Shown here in pieces: positions 51,251-58,142 of a DNA stretch of 64,000 nucleotides. Origin of the DNA: Miltoncostaea sp050249835. Lineage in GTDB: Bacteria; Actinomycetota; Thermoleophilia; Miltoncostaeales; Miltoncostaeaceae. Numbering within the stretch: the first letter of the stretch is position 1; the number at the start of each line of letters is the position of its first letter. Below the pieces are notes generated by a model. It had not been told where the DNA came from. It was given only the letters and a program-made list of their open reading frames with translations, and made no database searches. The DNA is taken from NCBI GenBank assembly GCA_050249835.1, contig JBFWPT010000001.1, positions 186,001 through 250,000 on the forward strand, written 5' to 3'. The position numbers and the translations under genes are program-made.

Positions 51251-51270
51251 GTTGACTGCTTGCGGCAAAC
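51251..51270. promoter_or_regulatory. Operator-like dyad of the second transfer module
   Basis: GTTGACT GCTTGC GGCAAAC matches the dyad at 33927-33946 in sequence and spacing; here the outer bases extend the symmetry (CGGTT against AACCG). It lies between the membrane-protein gene (minus) and the double helix-turn-helix gene (plus). Confidence 0.62.
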
Positions 51271-51355
51271 CGAGAATAGCTCATACGCGGGAGAAGCACA
51301 CAAGCTATGAAATCCTACAGTCGCTTTCCTTCGCGAGCGCACTCGGTCGGTCAGA

Positions 51356-51811
51356 ATGGGCCGCATGAGTCGCTCACCGGCGAACGAGGTGCTTACCGCC
51401 AGCGAGGTGGCGCAGTGGCTCGGCCAGAACCTGGAGACGGTCCAGCGTGCGGCCAAGTCGGGGCGCCTTCCGGCGCGCCGGATCGGCAAGGAGTGGCGCT
51501 TCCTGCGCGAGCTCGTCGCAGAGGCTCGGGGAGTGAAGCTCGGCCGGGGTGCGGTCGCAGTGGACGATCCCTTCCCGCGCTCGCCTTTCGACACCCACGA
51601 GGGGACGGCATCGGCGGGGATGGACGCCGACGAGGCGGCGGAGCTTCTTCGGGTCAAGGAGTGGACGATCCGCAGCGAGGCGAACCAGGGCCGGCTTCCC
51701 GGCTGGCGCGAGGGGCAGCGCTGGTGCTTCTCTCGCGAGGAGCTGATCGAGCACATGCGCCGCGACGAGCCACAGGACCGAATTCGCTACGACAGGCGGA
51801 GCGCCCGCTAG
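51356..51811 (+). CDS. Regulator with two excisionase-type helix-turn-helix domains
   Basis: The 151-residue protein carries two MerR/excisionase-like domains in tandem. The first reads LTASEVAQWLGQNLETVQRA with RLPARRIGKEWRF, the second MDADEAAELLRVKEWTIRSE with RLPGWREGQRWCF. Each ends in a short wing. A tandem pair could grip both halves of the dyad at 51251-51270, which lies just upstream in the divergent promoter. It is thus a candidate regulator for both transfer operons. ATG 51356 is used; 51365 is possible. Confidence 0.78.
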   Translation: MGRMSRSPANEVLTASEVAQWLGQNLETVQRAAKSGRLPARRIGKEWRFLRELVAEARGVKLGRGAVAVDDPFPRSPFDTHEGTASAGMDADEAAELLRVKEWTIRSEANQGRLPGWREGQRWCFSREELIEHMRRDEPQDRIRYDRRSAR

Positions 51812-51841
51812 GGGTTCCTGGCGGGGGCGGGAGGTGCGCCA

Positions 51842-52759
51842 GTGGGTGAGCCTCTGTTTCCCCGGGCGAACCGCGTGCGCCAGCTCGAGCACGCCCTCTC
51901 GGTCCTCGACCTCTTTCGCCCCCCCGATCGGGGCGAGCTCAGCCTCTCGGCGATCGCGGATGAGCTCGCGCTCTCGGAGGAGTACGCCAACAAGCTCCTT
52001 CGCCACCTCGAAGCGGCCGGGGTCGTCGTCCGCGGCCCGGTGTCGGGTGGGTGGCGCCTGGGCATCCGGCTCGCCCAGCTCGGGGGTTACGCGATCGCCA
52101 CGCTGCGGCCCTGGGATGAGTTCCGTCCGCCGCTGGCCGCGCTCCAGGAGGCCACCGGCCTGGGCGGGCTGATCGCCGTGCTCTCGGGCGGCCTGGCCGT
52201 CCACGTCGACGAGTTCCGTGGCCCCGAGCGACCCCTCGGGCGCGCGTTCCCCGCCCACGCCACCTCCCTCGGCAAGGCGATCCTTGCCGAGCTTGCGCCC
52301 GACGAGCGCGACGCCGCCCTGGGCGAGATCGTCCTCACGCCCTGGACCACACGCACCATCATCGAGAAAGAGCGGCTCATCGAAGATCTGGCGTCGGCGA
52401 AGGAGCGCGGATACGCGCTCGAGGACGCCGAGTTCCACGAGGCCCGCCGCTCGATCGGCGCCGTCGTGCGCGATCACACCGGCGCGGTCGTCGCGGCGGT
52501 CGGGGTCGGCAACACGCCCAGCCGCCTTCCGGACGACGCGATCGCCGAGGTCGCGGCGGCCGTCGTCGAGGCCGCGGGCGAGATCTCGCGCCGCCTCGGC
52601 GCCGGCACCCTTCCCGAGCTGCCCCCCTGGCGGCCGGTCGTCGAGGTCAAGTTCGTGATGGAGCCGCCGCTCGAGGTCCGGCCCGCGGGCGCCGTCGAGG
52701 CCCCCCCGGCCAAGCCGCCCCGCCGCCAGCCGCGGCCGAAGGGCTCGCGGGCGCCGTGA
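51842..52759 (+). CDS. IclR-family transcriptional regulator
   Basis: The 305-residue protein has an N-terminal winged helix (LSLSAIADELALSEEYANKL, then LEAAGVVVRGPVSGGWRLG) and an IclR ligand domain (LQEATGLGGLIAVLSGGLAV, HATSLGKAILAELAPDERDA, ERGYALEDAEFHEARRSIGA). The C-terminal 50 residues are Pro/Arg-rich. The GTG start has GGAGG 8 bases upstream. It is the first of four genes joined by 4-base overlaps that end with the integrase, so it probably controls excision or transfer in response to a small molecule. Confidence 0.88.
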   Translation: MGEPLFPRANRVRQLEHALSVLDLFRPPDRGELSLSAIADELALSEEYANKLLRHLEAAGVVVRGPVSGGWRLGIRLAQLGGYAIATLRPWDEFRPPLAALQEATGLGGLIAVLSGGLAVHVDEFRGPERPLGRAFPAHATSLGKAILAELAPDERDAALGEIVLTPWTTRTIIEKERLIEDLASAKERGYALEDAEFHEARRSIGAVVRDHTGAVVAAVGVGNTPSRLPDDAIAEVAAAVVEAAGEISRRLGAGTLPELPPWRPVVEVKFVMEPPLEVRPAGAVEAPPAKPPRRQPRPKGSRAP

Positions 52760-53730
52760 GCGCCGCCGGCCACGGCCTCTCGCGGCCGATCGCGCTCGCC
52801 GGCGCGGGCCTCGCGGCGTTGATGACGCTGGCGATCGGCCTGCCGGTGGTCGCCCTCCTCGGAGTGGCGAGCTCTGGCGGGGCATCCGGGGCCACCCGCG
52901 CCGACGCCGACTCGCTCGATCGTTGGATGGCCGAGCAGGTGCCCGGGTCGCCCCTGGTCGGGCTCGGGGCGGCCTTCGTGCGCGAGGGCGAGCGCAACGG
53001 GATCGACCCGCGGGCGCTGGTGGCGATCGCGATGCACGAGTCGGTCCTCGGGACGGCCGGATCGGGCGCGGGGATCCACAACGCCTTTGGCTGGGGGCCG
53101 GCGATTCCGTTCCCGAGCTGGGAGGCGAACATCGCCACCGTCGCTCGCGGCCTCGCGCAGGGGTACGTGGCTCGCGGTCGCGAGACGCTCGCCGCGATCC
53201 AGCCAGTCTGGGCACCGCTCGGCGCCGCGAACGACCCGACGGGGCTGAACTCGGCGTGGACCGAGGCGGTCGGCCGCTACTACGCCGACCTCGGGGGCGA
53301 CCCGAGCAGCTCGGTCGCGTTCGTGCCCGGCGCTCCGGCGGACGTCCAGGCTGCACTGTGCCCGGCCGGGCCCTGGGGCGGGACGCAGCGCCCTGTCGAG
53401 GCGCTCGCCCGGCTCAGCGGCCTGCCCGTAGCGAGTGTGAAGCGGGAGCGGCGGACCACCAGGAGCGGCGGGGTATCCGACCACTGGGCGGGGTGCACGG
53501 AGTGCTTCGCCAACGACCTCGGTACGACCGCGCCTGCCGGCGACGCCGCGGCGTCGCGAATCGCGACGGCGATCGGCGGCCCGGGCTACGCGGATTGGGG
53601 CTCGACAGGAGGCGTCCTCAACGTCGAGCGCTGCGGCATTCGCTTCCAGCTCCTGTGGCGCACGTTCGTCGGCGGGAACCACTGGGACCACATCCACATC
53701 GGCGCGCGACGGGTGGGGTACGCGCCGTGA
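52756..53730 (+). CDS. Secreted peptidoglycan hydrolase (glucosaminidase-like plus M15-like)
   Basis: The 324-residue protein has an N-terminal membrane anchor or signal (IALAGAGLAALMTLAIGLPV). A lysozyme/glucosaminidase-like part follows (DPRALVAIAMHESVLGTAGS, IHNAFGWGPAIPFPSWEANI). The C-terminal part has SDHWAG and NHWDHIHIGARR, the His/Asp pattern of M15-type endopeptidases. It would open the cell wall for the secretion channel, like VirB1. The GTG overlaps the iclR stop and its own stop overlaps the excisionase start. Confidence 0.78.
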   Translation: MSAAGHGLSRPIALAGAGLAALMTLAIGLPVVALLGVASSGGASGATRADADSLDRWMAEQVPGSPLVGLGAAFVREGERNGIDPRALVAIAMHESVLGTAGSGAGIHNAFGWGPAIPFPSWEANIATVARGLAQGYVARGRETLAAIQPVWAPLGAANDPTGLNSAWTEAVGRYYADLGGDPSSSVAFVPGAPADVQAALCPAGPWGGTQRPVEALARLSGLPVASVKRERRTTRSGGVSDHWAGCTECFANDLGTTAPAGDAAASRIATAIGGPGYADWGSTGGVLNVERCGIRFQLLWRTFVGGNHWDHIHIGARRVGYAP

Positions 53731-53939
53731 CGAAGCTCAGTGCAGTCTCAGGGGCCGGTCCGCCTCGCCTCGGGCTCACCCTCGACGAGGCCGCTGCTGC
53801 GGTCGGCGTGTCGCGGGACACCTTCGACCGCTACATCCGCCAGGAGCTGCGAATCGTGCGGAGGGGGCGGTGCTTGATCGTTCCCGTGATCGAGATCGAG
53901 CGTTGGCTCGAGCGCGAGGCCGCGCGGTGGTCGGCGTGA
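53727..53939 (+). CDS. Excisionase-like helix-turn-helix protein
   Basis: The 70-residue protein is an excisionase/HTH_17 domain: LTLDEAAAAVGVSRDTFDRY, then IRQELRIVRRGRCLIVPVIE. It lies directly before the integrase with a GTGA overlap, as usual for xis-int pairs. It would bend attachment-site DNA toward excision. Confidence 0.82.
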   Translation: MTKLSAVSGAGPPRLGLTLDEAAAAVGVSRDTFDRYIRQELRIVRRGRCLIVPVIEIERWLEREAARWSA

Positions 53940-55135
53940 GCCCGGCGTCGTCGGCCCGGACGCCGAGGAAGGTCGGCCTGCCCCAGGGCATCGAGGTCCG
54001 CCACCAGACCGAGTGCGGCGCGCACGGCGGTGAGCGCTGCTCGTGCCGGCCCACGTATCGCGGTCGCGTCTGGAGCCCGCGAGAGGGGCGTGAGATCCGG
54101 CGCTCGTTCCGGAGCCTGGCCGCCGCGCGCTCCTGGCGGGCCGAGGCCCAGACAGCGGTTCGCCGCGGCACCCTGCGGGCCGCGCCCGCGCCGAGCCTGC
54201 GCGAGGCGGCGGACGCGCTCATCGAGGGCATGGCCAACGGCTCGGTGCGCAACCGATCCGGCGACCCCTACAAGCCGAGCGTCGTGCGCGGCTACCGCGG
54301 GGCCCTTGATCGGTACGTGCTCCGGGACCTCGGAGCCATGCGCCTCGACGTAATCCGCCGGGCCGACGTTCAGGCTCTCTGTGAGCGCCTGATCGCCGCC
54401 GGGGCGTCGCCCTCGACGGTGAGGAACGCGATCATGCCCGTGCGCGTGATCTACCGACGGGCCCTACGCGCCGGCGAGGTGAGCGCGACACCCCTCGAGC
54501 ACCTGGAGCTTCCCGCCGTACGCGGCACCCGCGAGCGGATCGCCGCGCCCACGGAGGCGGCGGCGCTGCTGGAAGCGGTACCGGTTCGCGACCGGGCGAT
54601 CTGGGCGACGGCTCTCTACGCCGGGCTGCGCCTCGGCGAGCTGAAGGCCTTGCGGGTCGCGGACATCGACCTCGAGGGCGGGCGGATCGCCGTCGAGCGC
54701 TCGTGGGACGTCAAGGAGGGCGTGATCGAGACCAAGAGCCGGAGCGGCCGCCGGCGCGTGCCGATCGCCGAGGAGCTGCGCGCGCACCTGGCCGAGCACC
54801 TGCTGCGCACGGGGCGTCGCGAGGGCCTGGTCTTCGGGCGCACGGAGGAGCGGCCGTTCGCCCACGTGACCCTGCGGGACCGGGCCCATCGGGCGTGGGA
54901 GGTCGCGGGACTGGAGCCGATCGGCTTTCACGAGTGCCGCCACACGTTCGCGTCGATGTGCATCGCGGCGGGCGTGAACGCGCGGGCGCTGATGGCCTAC
55001 CTGGGGCACTCGTCGATCCAGATGACCTTCGACCGCTACGGGCACCTGATGCCCGGCAACGAGTCGGAGGCGGCGCGGCTCCTCGACGACTACCTGCGCC
55101 GCTCACGCCTCGGGCGACCCGTGGAGGGGTCGTGA
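53936..55135 (+). CDS. int: Tyrosine-recombinase integrase
   Basis: The 399-residue protein has a Cys-containing N-terminal arm-binding part (CGAHGGERCSCRPTYRGRV), a core-binding SAM-like domain (KPSVVRGYRGALDRYVLRDL) and the catalytic domain. The catalytic set is Arg about 232 (AGLRLGELKAL), Lys about 267 (ETKSRSGRRRV), His 332 and Arg 335 (HECRHTFAS), His 358 (LGHSS) and Tyr 368 (TFDRYGHL). The GTG at 53936 is taken from the overlap with xis. The tRNA-Ser(CGA) 3' end is 156 bases away and is the probable integration site. Confidence 0.93.
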   Translation: MSPASSARTPRKVGLPQGIEVRHQTECGAHGGERCSCRPTYRGRVWSPREGREIRRSFRSLAAARSWRAEAQTAVRRGTLRAAPAPSLREAADALIEGMANGSVRNRSGDPYKPSVVRGYRGALDRYVLRDLGAMRLDVIRRADVQALCERLIAAGASPSTVRNAIMPVRVIYRRALRAGEVSATPLEHLELPAVRGTRERIAAPTEAAALLEAVPVRDRAIWATALYAGLRLGELKALRVADIDLEGGRIAVERSWDVKEGVIETKSRSGRRRVPIAEELRAHLAEHLLRTGRREGLVFGRTEERPFAHVTLRDRAHRAWEVAGLEPIGFHECRHTFASMCIAAGVNARALMAYLGHSSIQMTFDRYGHLMPGNESEAARLLDDYLRRSRLGRPVEGS

Positions 55136-55246
55136 TGGGCGGGCACGGGCGAGGCGCCGTGGGCGAATGGGCGAGAAATGGGCGAGTCTCACACCCACGC
55201 GAGCGGTTCCAGGCGATCCAGGGCGGAACAGGAGAGCCCGATCGCC

Positions 55247-55285
55247 CTGGTCGAGATGCCTTACCACGACTGGCATCTCGACCAG
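55247..55285. repeat. Perfect 14-base inverted repeat next to the tRNA-Ser 3' end
   Basis: CTGGTCGAGATGCC at 55247-55260 is exactly complementary to GGCATCTCGACCAG at 55272-55285, with an 11-base spacer. It begins 6 bases from the tRNA 3' end. It may be the tRNA terminator or an integrase/excisionase arm site. Upstream, a GGGCGA motif is repeated three times around 55155-55190. Confidence 0.6.
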
Positions 55286-55290
55286 ATCAG

Positions 55291-55378
55291 CGGAGAGGGG
55301 GGGATTTGAACCCCCGTCGGACCGAAGGCCCGAAACGGTTTTCGAGACCGCCGCATTCGACCGCTCTGCCACCTCTCC
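55291..55378 (-). tRNA. tRNA-Ser(CGA)
   Basis: The 88-base gene folds with acceptor GGAGAGG/CCTCTCC, a long variable arm and a T-loop GGTTCAAATCC. The anticodon CGA is at 55344-55342 and the discriminator is G. No CCA is encoded. Its 3' end faces the integrase, so it is the likely attachment site, restored by the element. Confidence 0.93.
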
Positions 55379-55458
55379 GCGGCGGAGGCTAGCAAGCGGC
55401 GCCGGGGCGATCCGGCCGCCCGCGGGCCGCGACGGCCTACGCTACGATCGCCGACCGG

Positions 55459-55547
55459 GGAGAGGTGTCCGAGCGGTCGAAGGAGCGCGACTGGAAATCG
55501 CGTAGACGGGATCTCTCGTCTCGAGGGTTCAAATCCCTCCCTCTCCG
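55459..55547 (+). tRNA. tRNA-Ser(GGA)
   Basis: The 89-base gene has the acceptor GGAGAGG/CCTCTCC, a long variable arm and GGGTTCAAATCCC. The anticodon GGA is at 55493-55495 and the discriminator is G. CCA is not encoded. It is divergent from the tRNA-Ser(CGA) gene across an 80-base gap. Confidence 0.93.
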
Positions 55548-55564
55548 TCACCGGCCTCGAGGGC

Positions 55565-55595
55565 CCCGGCGGCCGGTGTGGCACCGGCCGCCGGG
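55565..55595. terminator. Bidirectional terminator hairpin
   Basis: CCCGGCGGCCGGTG and its complement CACCGGCCGCCGGG (14-base arms, TGG loop) lie between the convergent tRNA-Ser(GGA) and the secreted-protein gene. Confidence 0.7.
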
Positions 55596-55605
55596 CCCCG
55601 GGTCG

Positions 55606-56412
55606 CTACGGGACCAGCTTGATCCTCTTGATCGCGGGCTTGGTCGGCTTCGCGTTCGGGTTCGGGCGGGCGCCCTTCGAGTAGCCCAGCGCGAAGTTGA
55701 GGCTCGTCTTCAACGAGATCGTCTTCGCGTTCCGCGGAACCGGGATGCAGGTGCGGCGGGAGCCCGGCTTGCTGAAGACCACGAGCTTCTGCCCGAAGAT
55801 GCGCTTGCTCCTCTTACCGCTGAAGATCGTCGCCAGGATGCGGGCCGGCTCGGTAGCGGACACCTTCACGAGCACGCACCGCGATGTCGCCAGCGAGCCG
55901 AGGGAGATGATCCCCGGGGCGACCGCCGAGGTCGGGCCCGCGGAGGCGAGCTGCGGGGCCGGGATCACGAGGCGCAGGTTCGCGCCGACCGGGCTCGACA
56001 CGGTGAGCGGGTCGCAGCCCTTGAAGGTCCAGTTGCTCGGCGTGCCCGGGGTGCCGTCCGGGTTGGTGACCGTGGTCGCGAGGGTCAGCAGGTCCGGGGC
56101 GATGGTCTGGCTGTACTTGCCCTTCGTGCCCGTGCTGAGCGTGTAGGTGCCCGTCGCGGTGGCGCCGGCGATCGTCACGCGCGACGTCTGGTTGTTCGAG
56201 GTGAGCCCGATCGCGACGCGACCGGTCTGGGTGTAGGTGACCGTCGAGCCGTCGCCCCGCTGCCAGATGCCGGCGAAGTCGCCGCCGACACATGCCGCGC
56301 GGGCGCCGGGAGCGGTCGGCGTCGCCGGAGCCTGTCCGGCCGCGGTGCCCCCCGCGACCAGGCCCGCCGCGACCACGGCGCCGGTCGCCGCCGTCATGAG
56401 GATTCTGCGCAC
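55606..56412 (-). CDS. Secreted protein of unknown function
   Basis: The 268-residue protein has a signal peptide (ILMTAATGAVVAAGLVAGG) and a beta-rich mature part (GDFAGIWQRGDGSTVTYTQT, then SRVTIAGATATGTYTLSTGT). The last 90 residues are basic. Two Cys pairs may form disulfides (one Cys near the mature start, others in KGCDPL, SRCVLV and TCIPV). No family is recognised. A GAAGGAGA ribosome site precedes the GTG by 7 bases. Confidence 0.68.
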   Translation of the reverse strand: MRRILMTAATGAVVAAGLVAGGTAAGQAPATPTAPGARAACVGGDFAGIWQRGDGSTVTYTQTGRVAIGLTSNNQTSRVTIAGATATGTYTLSTGTKGKYSQTIAPDLLTLATTVTNPDGTPGTPSNWTFKGCDPLTVSSPVGANLRLVIPAPQLASAGPTSAVAPGIISLGSLATSRCVLVKVSATEPARILATIFSGKRSKRIFGQKLVVFSKPGSRRTCIPVPRNAKTISLKTSLNFALGYSKGARPNPNAKPTKPAIKRIKLVP

Positions 56413-56621
56413 GCGTGTCTCCTTCTCGGGAACGCCCGTGCGGTCCCGGCGGGATCCGCGCGCACGCGGCCCCACCGGAGGGCCGTCCGGACGGCTGTCG
56501 GATCCTGCCGTGGCCCCCACCCCTGAGGCCGCGCGCAAGAATCAGGCCAGGGGTCCCCCCACGCAACCGCCATCCGGCCAGTCCTGCCGCCCCGTGGGGC
56601 GGTGGTATCCTGCCGCCTCCC

Positions 56622-56693
56622 GGGCAGTTAGCTCAGCGGGAGAGCACTCGCCTCACACGCGAGGGGTCACTGGTTCGATCCCAGTACTGCCCA
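56622..56693 (+). tRNA. tRNA-Val(CAC)
   Basis: The 72-base gene has acceptor GGGCAGT/ACTGCCC, D-loop GCTCAGCGGGAGAGC, the anticodon CAC at 56654-56656 and T-loop GGTTCGATCCC. The discriminator is A and CCA is not encoded. Confidence 0.95.
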
Positions 56694-56697
56694 CTCA

Positions 56698-56724
56698 CGA
56701 GGGCCCCGCCCAGCGGGGCCCTCG
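56698..56724. terminator. Terminator hairpin after tRNA-Val
   Basis: CGAGGGCCCCGC and GCGGGGCCCTCG pair as 12-base arms around CCA. It serves the tRNA and possibly the convergent secreted-protein gene. Confidence 0.7.
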
Positions 56725-56742
56725 GCCGTTCCGGGGCGGCTC

Positions 56743-57489
56743 CTACCGCGTGGAGCCCACCAGGCGCAGCGTGATCCGCGTCGTGACGGTCATCGACCCG
56801 ATCGCCGTGCTCCCCAGGGCGACGGGGGTCGTGGTGGTGCCCTTCAGGACCACCTTGGTGCGCGTGCCGGCGAACTGGCGCCGCAGCGAGTTGCGGTTGA
56901 CCCGGAACGCCACCTCGTGCTCGAGGCCCGCCGGCTGGGCCGGGCGGACGGGGATGATGTCGCGGCGCGGGTTGCACTGGCGCGCGTCGAAGAAGCCGAT
57001 CTCGGCGCTCAGCCGCTCCAGCGCGTTGGGGCCCTCGACCGTCGGGTAGACGTACTTCGGGTTCCCGTTCCGCGCGGTGCGCGCCAGGAAGACCCGCATC
57101 TCGCGGTCGTCGCGCTCGGTGACGGCCGGGCCGCGGAAGGCGCAGGTGACGCCGTTGTACGTCACCGACCCGGACTGGGTGGCCGTCTGCGCGTAGACGT
57201 CGTAGAGCTGGCCGCTGGCGGCCGCGTTGCGGCCGATGAAGGGGTCGGTGTTGCCGCCGCGCGCCGGGAAGTCCACCCGGAAGCGGTAGCGCCCCACGGG
57301 CGCCGCGAACCGGTAGGTGGCCCGCGACTGGTAGGTGACGGTGGGCGTCGCGGCCGAGACCGACGAGGTCTGCCGGATCTCGGTGACCGAATAGGTCGAC
57401 GAGGCGGCCTGCGCCGTGGTGGCGAGTGCTCCCGCGGCGACGGCGGCGGCGGCCACGACGGCCGCGCGGACGACGGGGCGTCTGCTCAT
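56743..57489 (-). CDS. Secreted protein of unknown function
   Basis: The 248-residue protein has a signal peptide (AAVVAAAAVAAGALATTAQA). The mature part is beta-rich (TVTYQSRATYRFAAPVGRYR, then VFLARTARNGNPKYVYPTVE). It contains a Cys pair (VTCAFRG and RQCNPRRD). No family is recognised. GGAGAGG lies 5 bases before the ATG at 57489. Confidence 0.68.
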   Translation of the reverse strand: MSRRPVVRAAVVAAAAVAAGALATTAQAASSTYSVTEIRQTSSVSAATPTVTYQSRATYRFAAPVGRYRFRVDFPARGGNTDPFIGRNAAASGQLYDVYAQTATQSGSVTYNGVTCAFRGPAVTERDDREMRVFLARTARNGNPKYVYPTVEGPNALERLSAEIGFFDARQCNPRRDIIPVRPAQPAGLEHEVAFRVNRNSLRRQFAGTRTKVVLKGTTTTPVALGSTAIGSMTVTTRITLRLVGSTR

Positions 57490-57604
57490 GATGCCTCTCC
57501 AGGTCCGGGTTCCGCCGGAACCTAGGGCGCGGTGCCGCGGACGGCGCCACCCGATGGTGCAGTTCCGGCGACCCGATCGCCCAGTGGGCGGCGGCTGCCG
57601 CCGC

Positions 57605-57847
57605 TCAGAGCGGAGGCAGGTCGTCCTCGCGGCCGGCGAGGCACTCCCGCTCCTCGGCGACGGACTCGCGCGTGGCGAGGGCCCGCAGCCGCGTCGCCAT
57701 GAGCCCGTAGTCCTTCTCGGCGTCCAGCGCCCGCAGCGCCTGCTCGCGCGCGCGGACCGCCAGGGCGTCCATCCTCGACGCCGCCTCCAGCAGCAGCACG
57801 ACGTTCGTCGCCGGGCCGGGGTCTCCCTCGTGATCGCATCCGTGCAT
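57605..57847 (-). CDS. Small hypothetical helical protein
   Basis: The 80-residue protein is helical and charged (LLLEAASRMDALAVRAREQA, LRALATRESVAEERECLAG). The N-terminus has a Cys/His pair (HGCDHEGD). No family is known. The ATG at 57847 has GGAGG 6 bases upstream, which supports a real gene. It is divergent from the sigma-factor gene. Confidence 0.5.
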   Translation of the reverse strand: MHGCDHEGDPGPATNVVLLLEAASRMDALAVRAREQALRALDAEKDYGLMATRLRALATRESVAEERECLAGREDDLPPL

Positions 57848-57909
57848 CCGCGTCCTCCGATCCGTGGTTCGAGCGGGTCTGACCGGGGGGACGCAGAGAC
57901 GCGGCGGTT

Positions 57910-57943
57910 CGTGGGATCCATCTCGCCGGAGATGGATCCCACG
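57910..57943. repeat. Perfect 15-base inverted repeat
   Basis: CGTGGGATCCATCTC and its exact complement are separated by GCCG. It lies in the divergent region between the small gene (57847) and the sigma factor (58143), so it may be an operator or a transcript hairpin. Confidence 0.6.
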
Positions 57944-58051
57944 GACGGGGCCCCGGTCGCGTCTCCATGGATGCACCCGGAGAGCGGCCCGCGGGGAGGG
58001 CGTCTCCGGGACCGGAGCAGTTCCGCCGGGCAGGCGTGAGCGCTCCGCCGG

Positions 58052-58084
58052 CGGGAGGGGCCCCCGGGCACGGGGCCCCTCCCG
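58052..58084. terminator. 13-base-arm hairpin upstream of the sigma factor
   Basis: CGGGAGGGGCCCC and GGGGCCCCTCCCG enclose a 7-base loop. No plus-strand gene is known just upstream, so this could end a small RNA or act as an attenuator in the sigma-factor leader. Confidence 0.45.
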
Positions 58085-58142
58085 TCACAGCCCCCGTAAA
58101 GGATTTCCGGGCGGACGCCGACCCGTAATCCTGTCCGGCTGC

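Noticed and set aside
55155..55190. Repeated GGGCGA units considered as a CRISPR-like array
   Set aside because: Only three short irregular units without spacers; no cas genes in the window.
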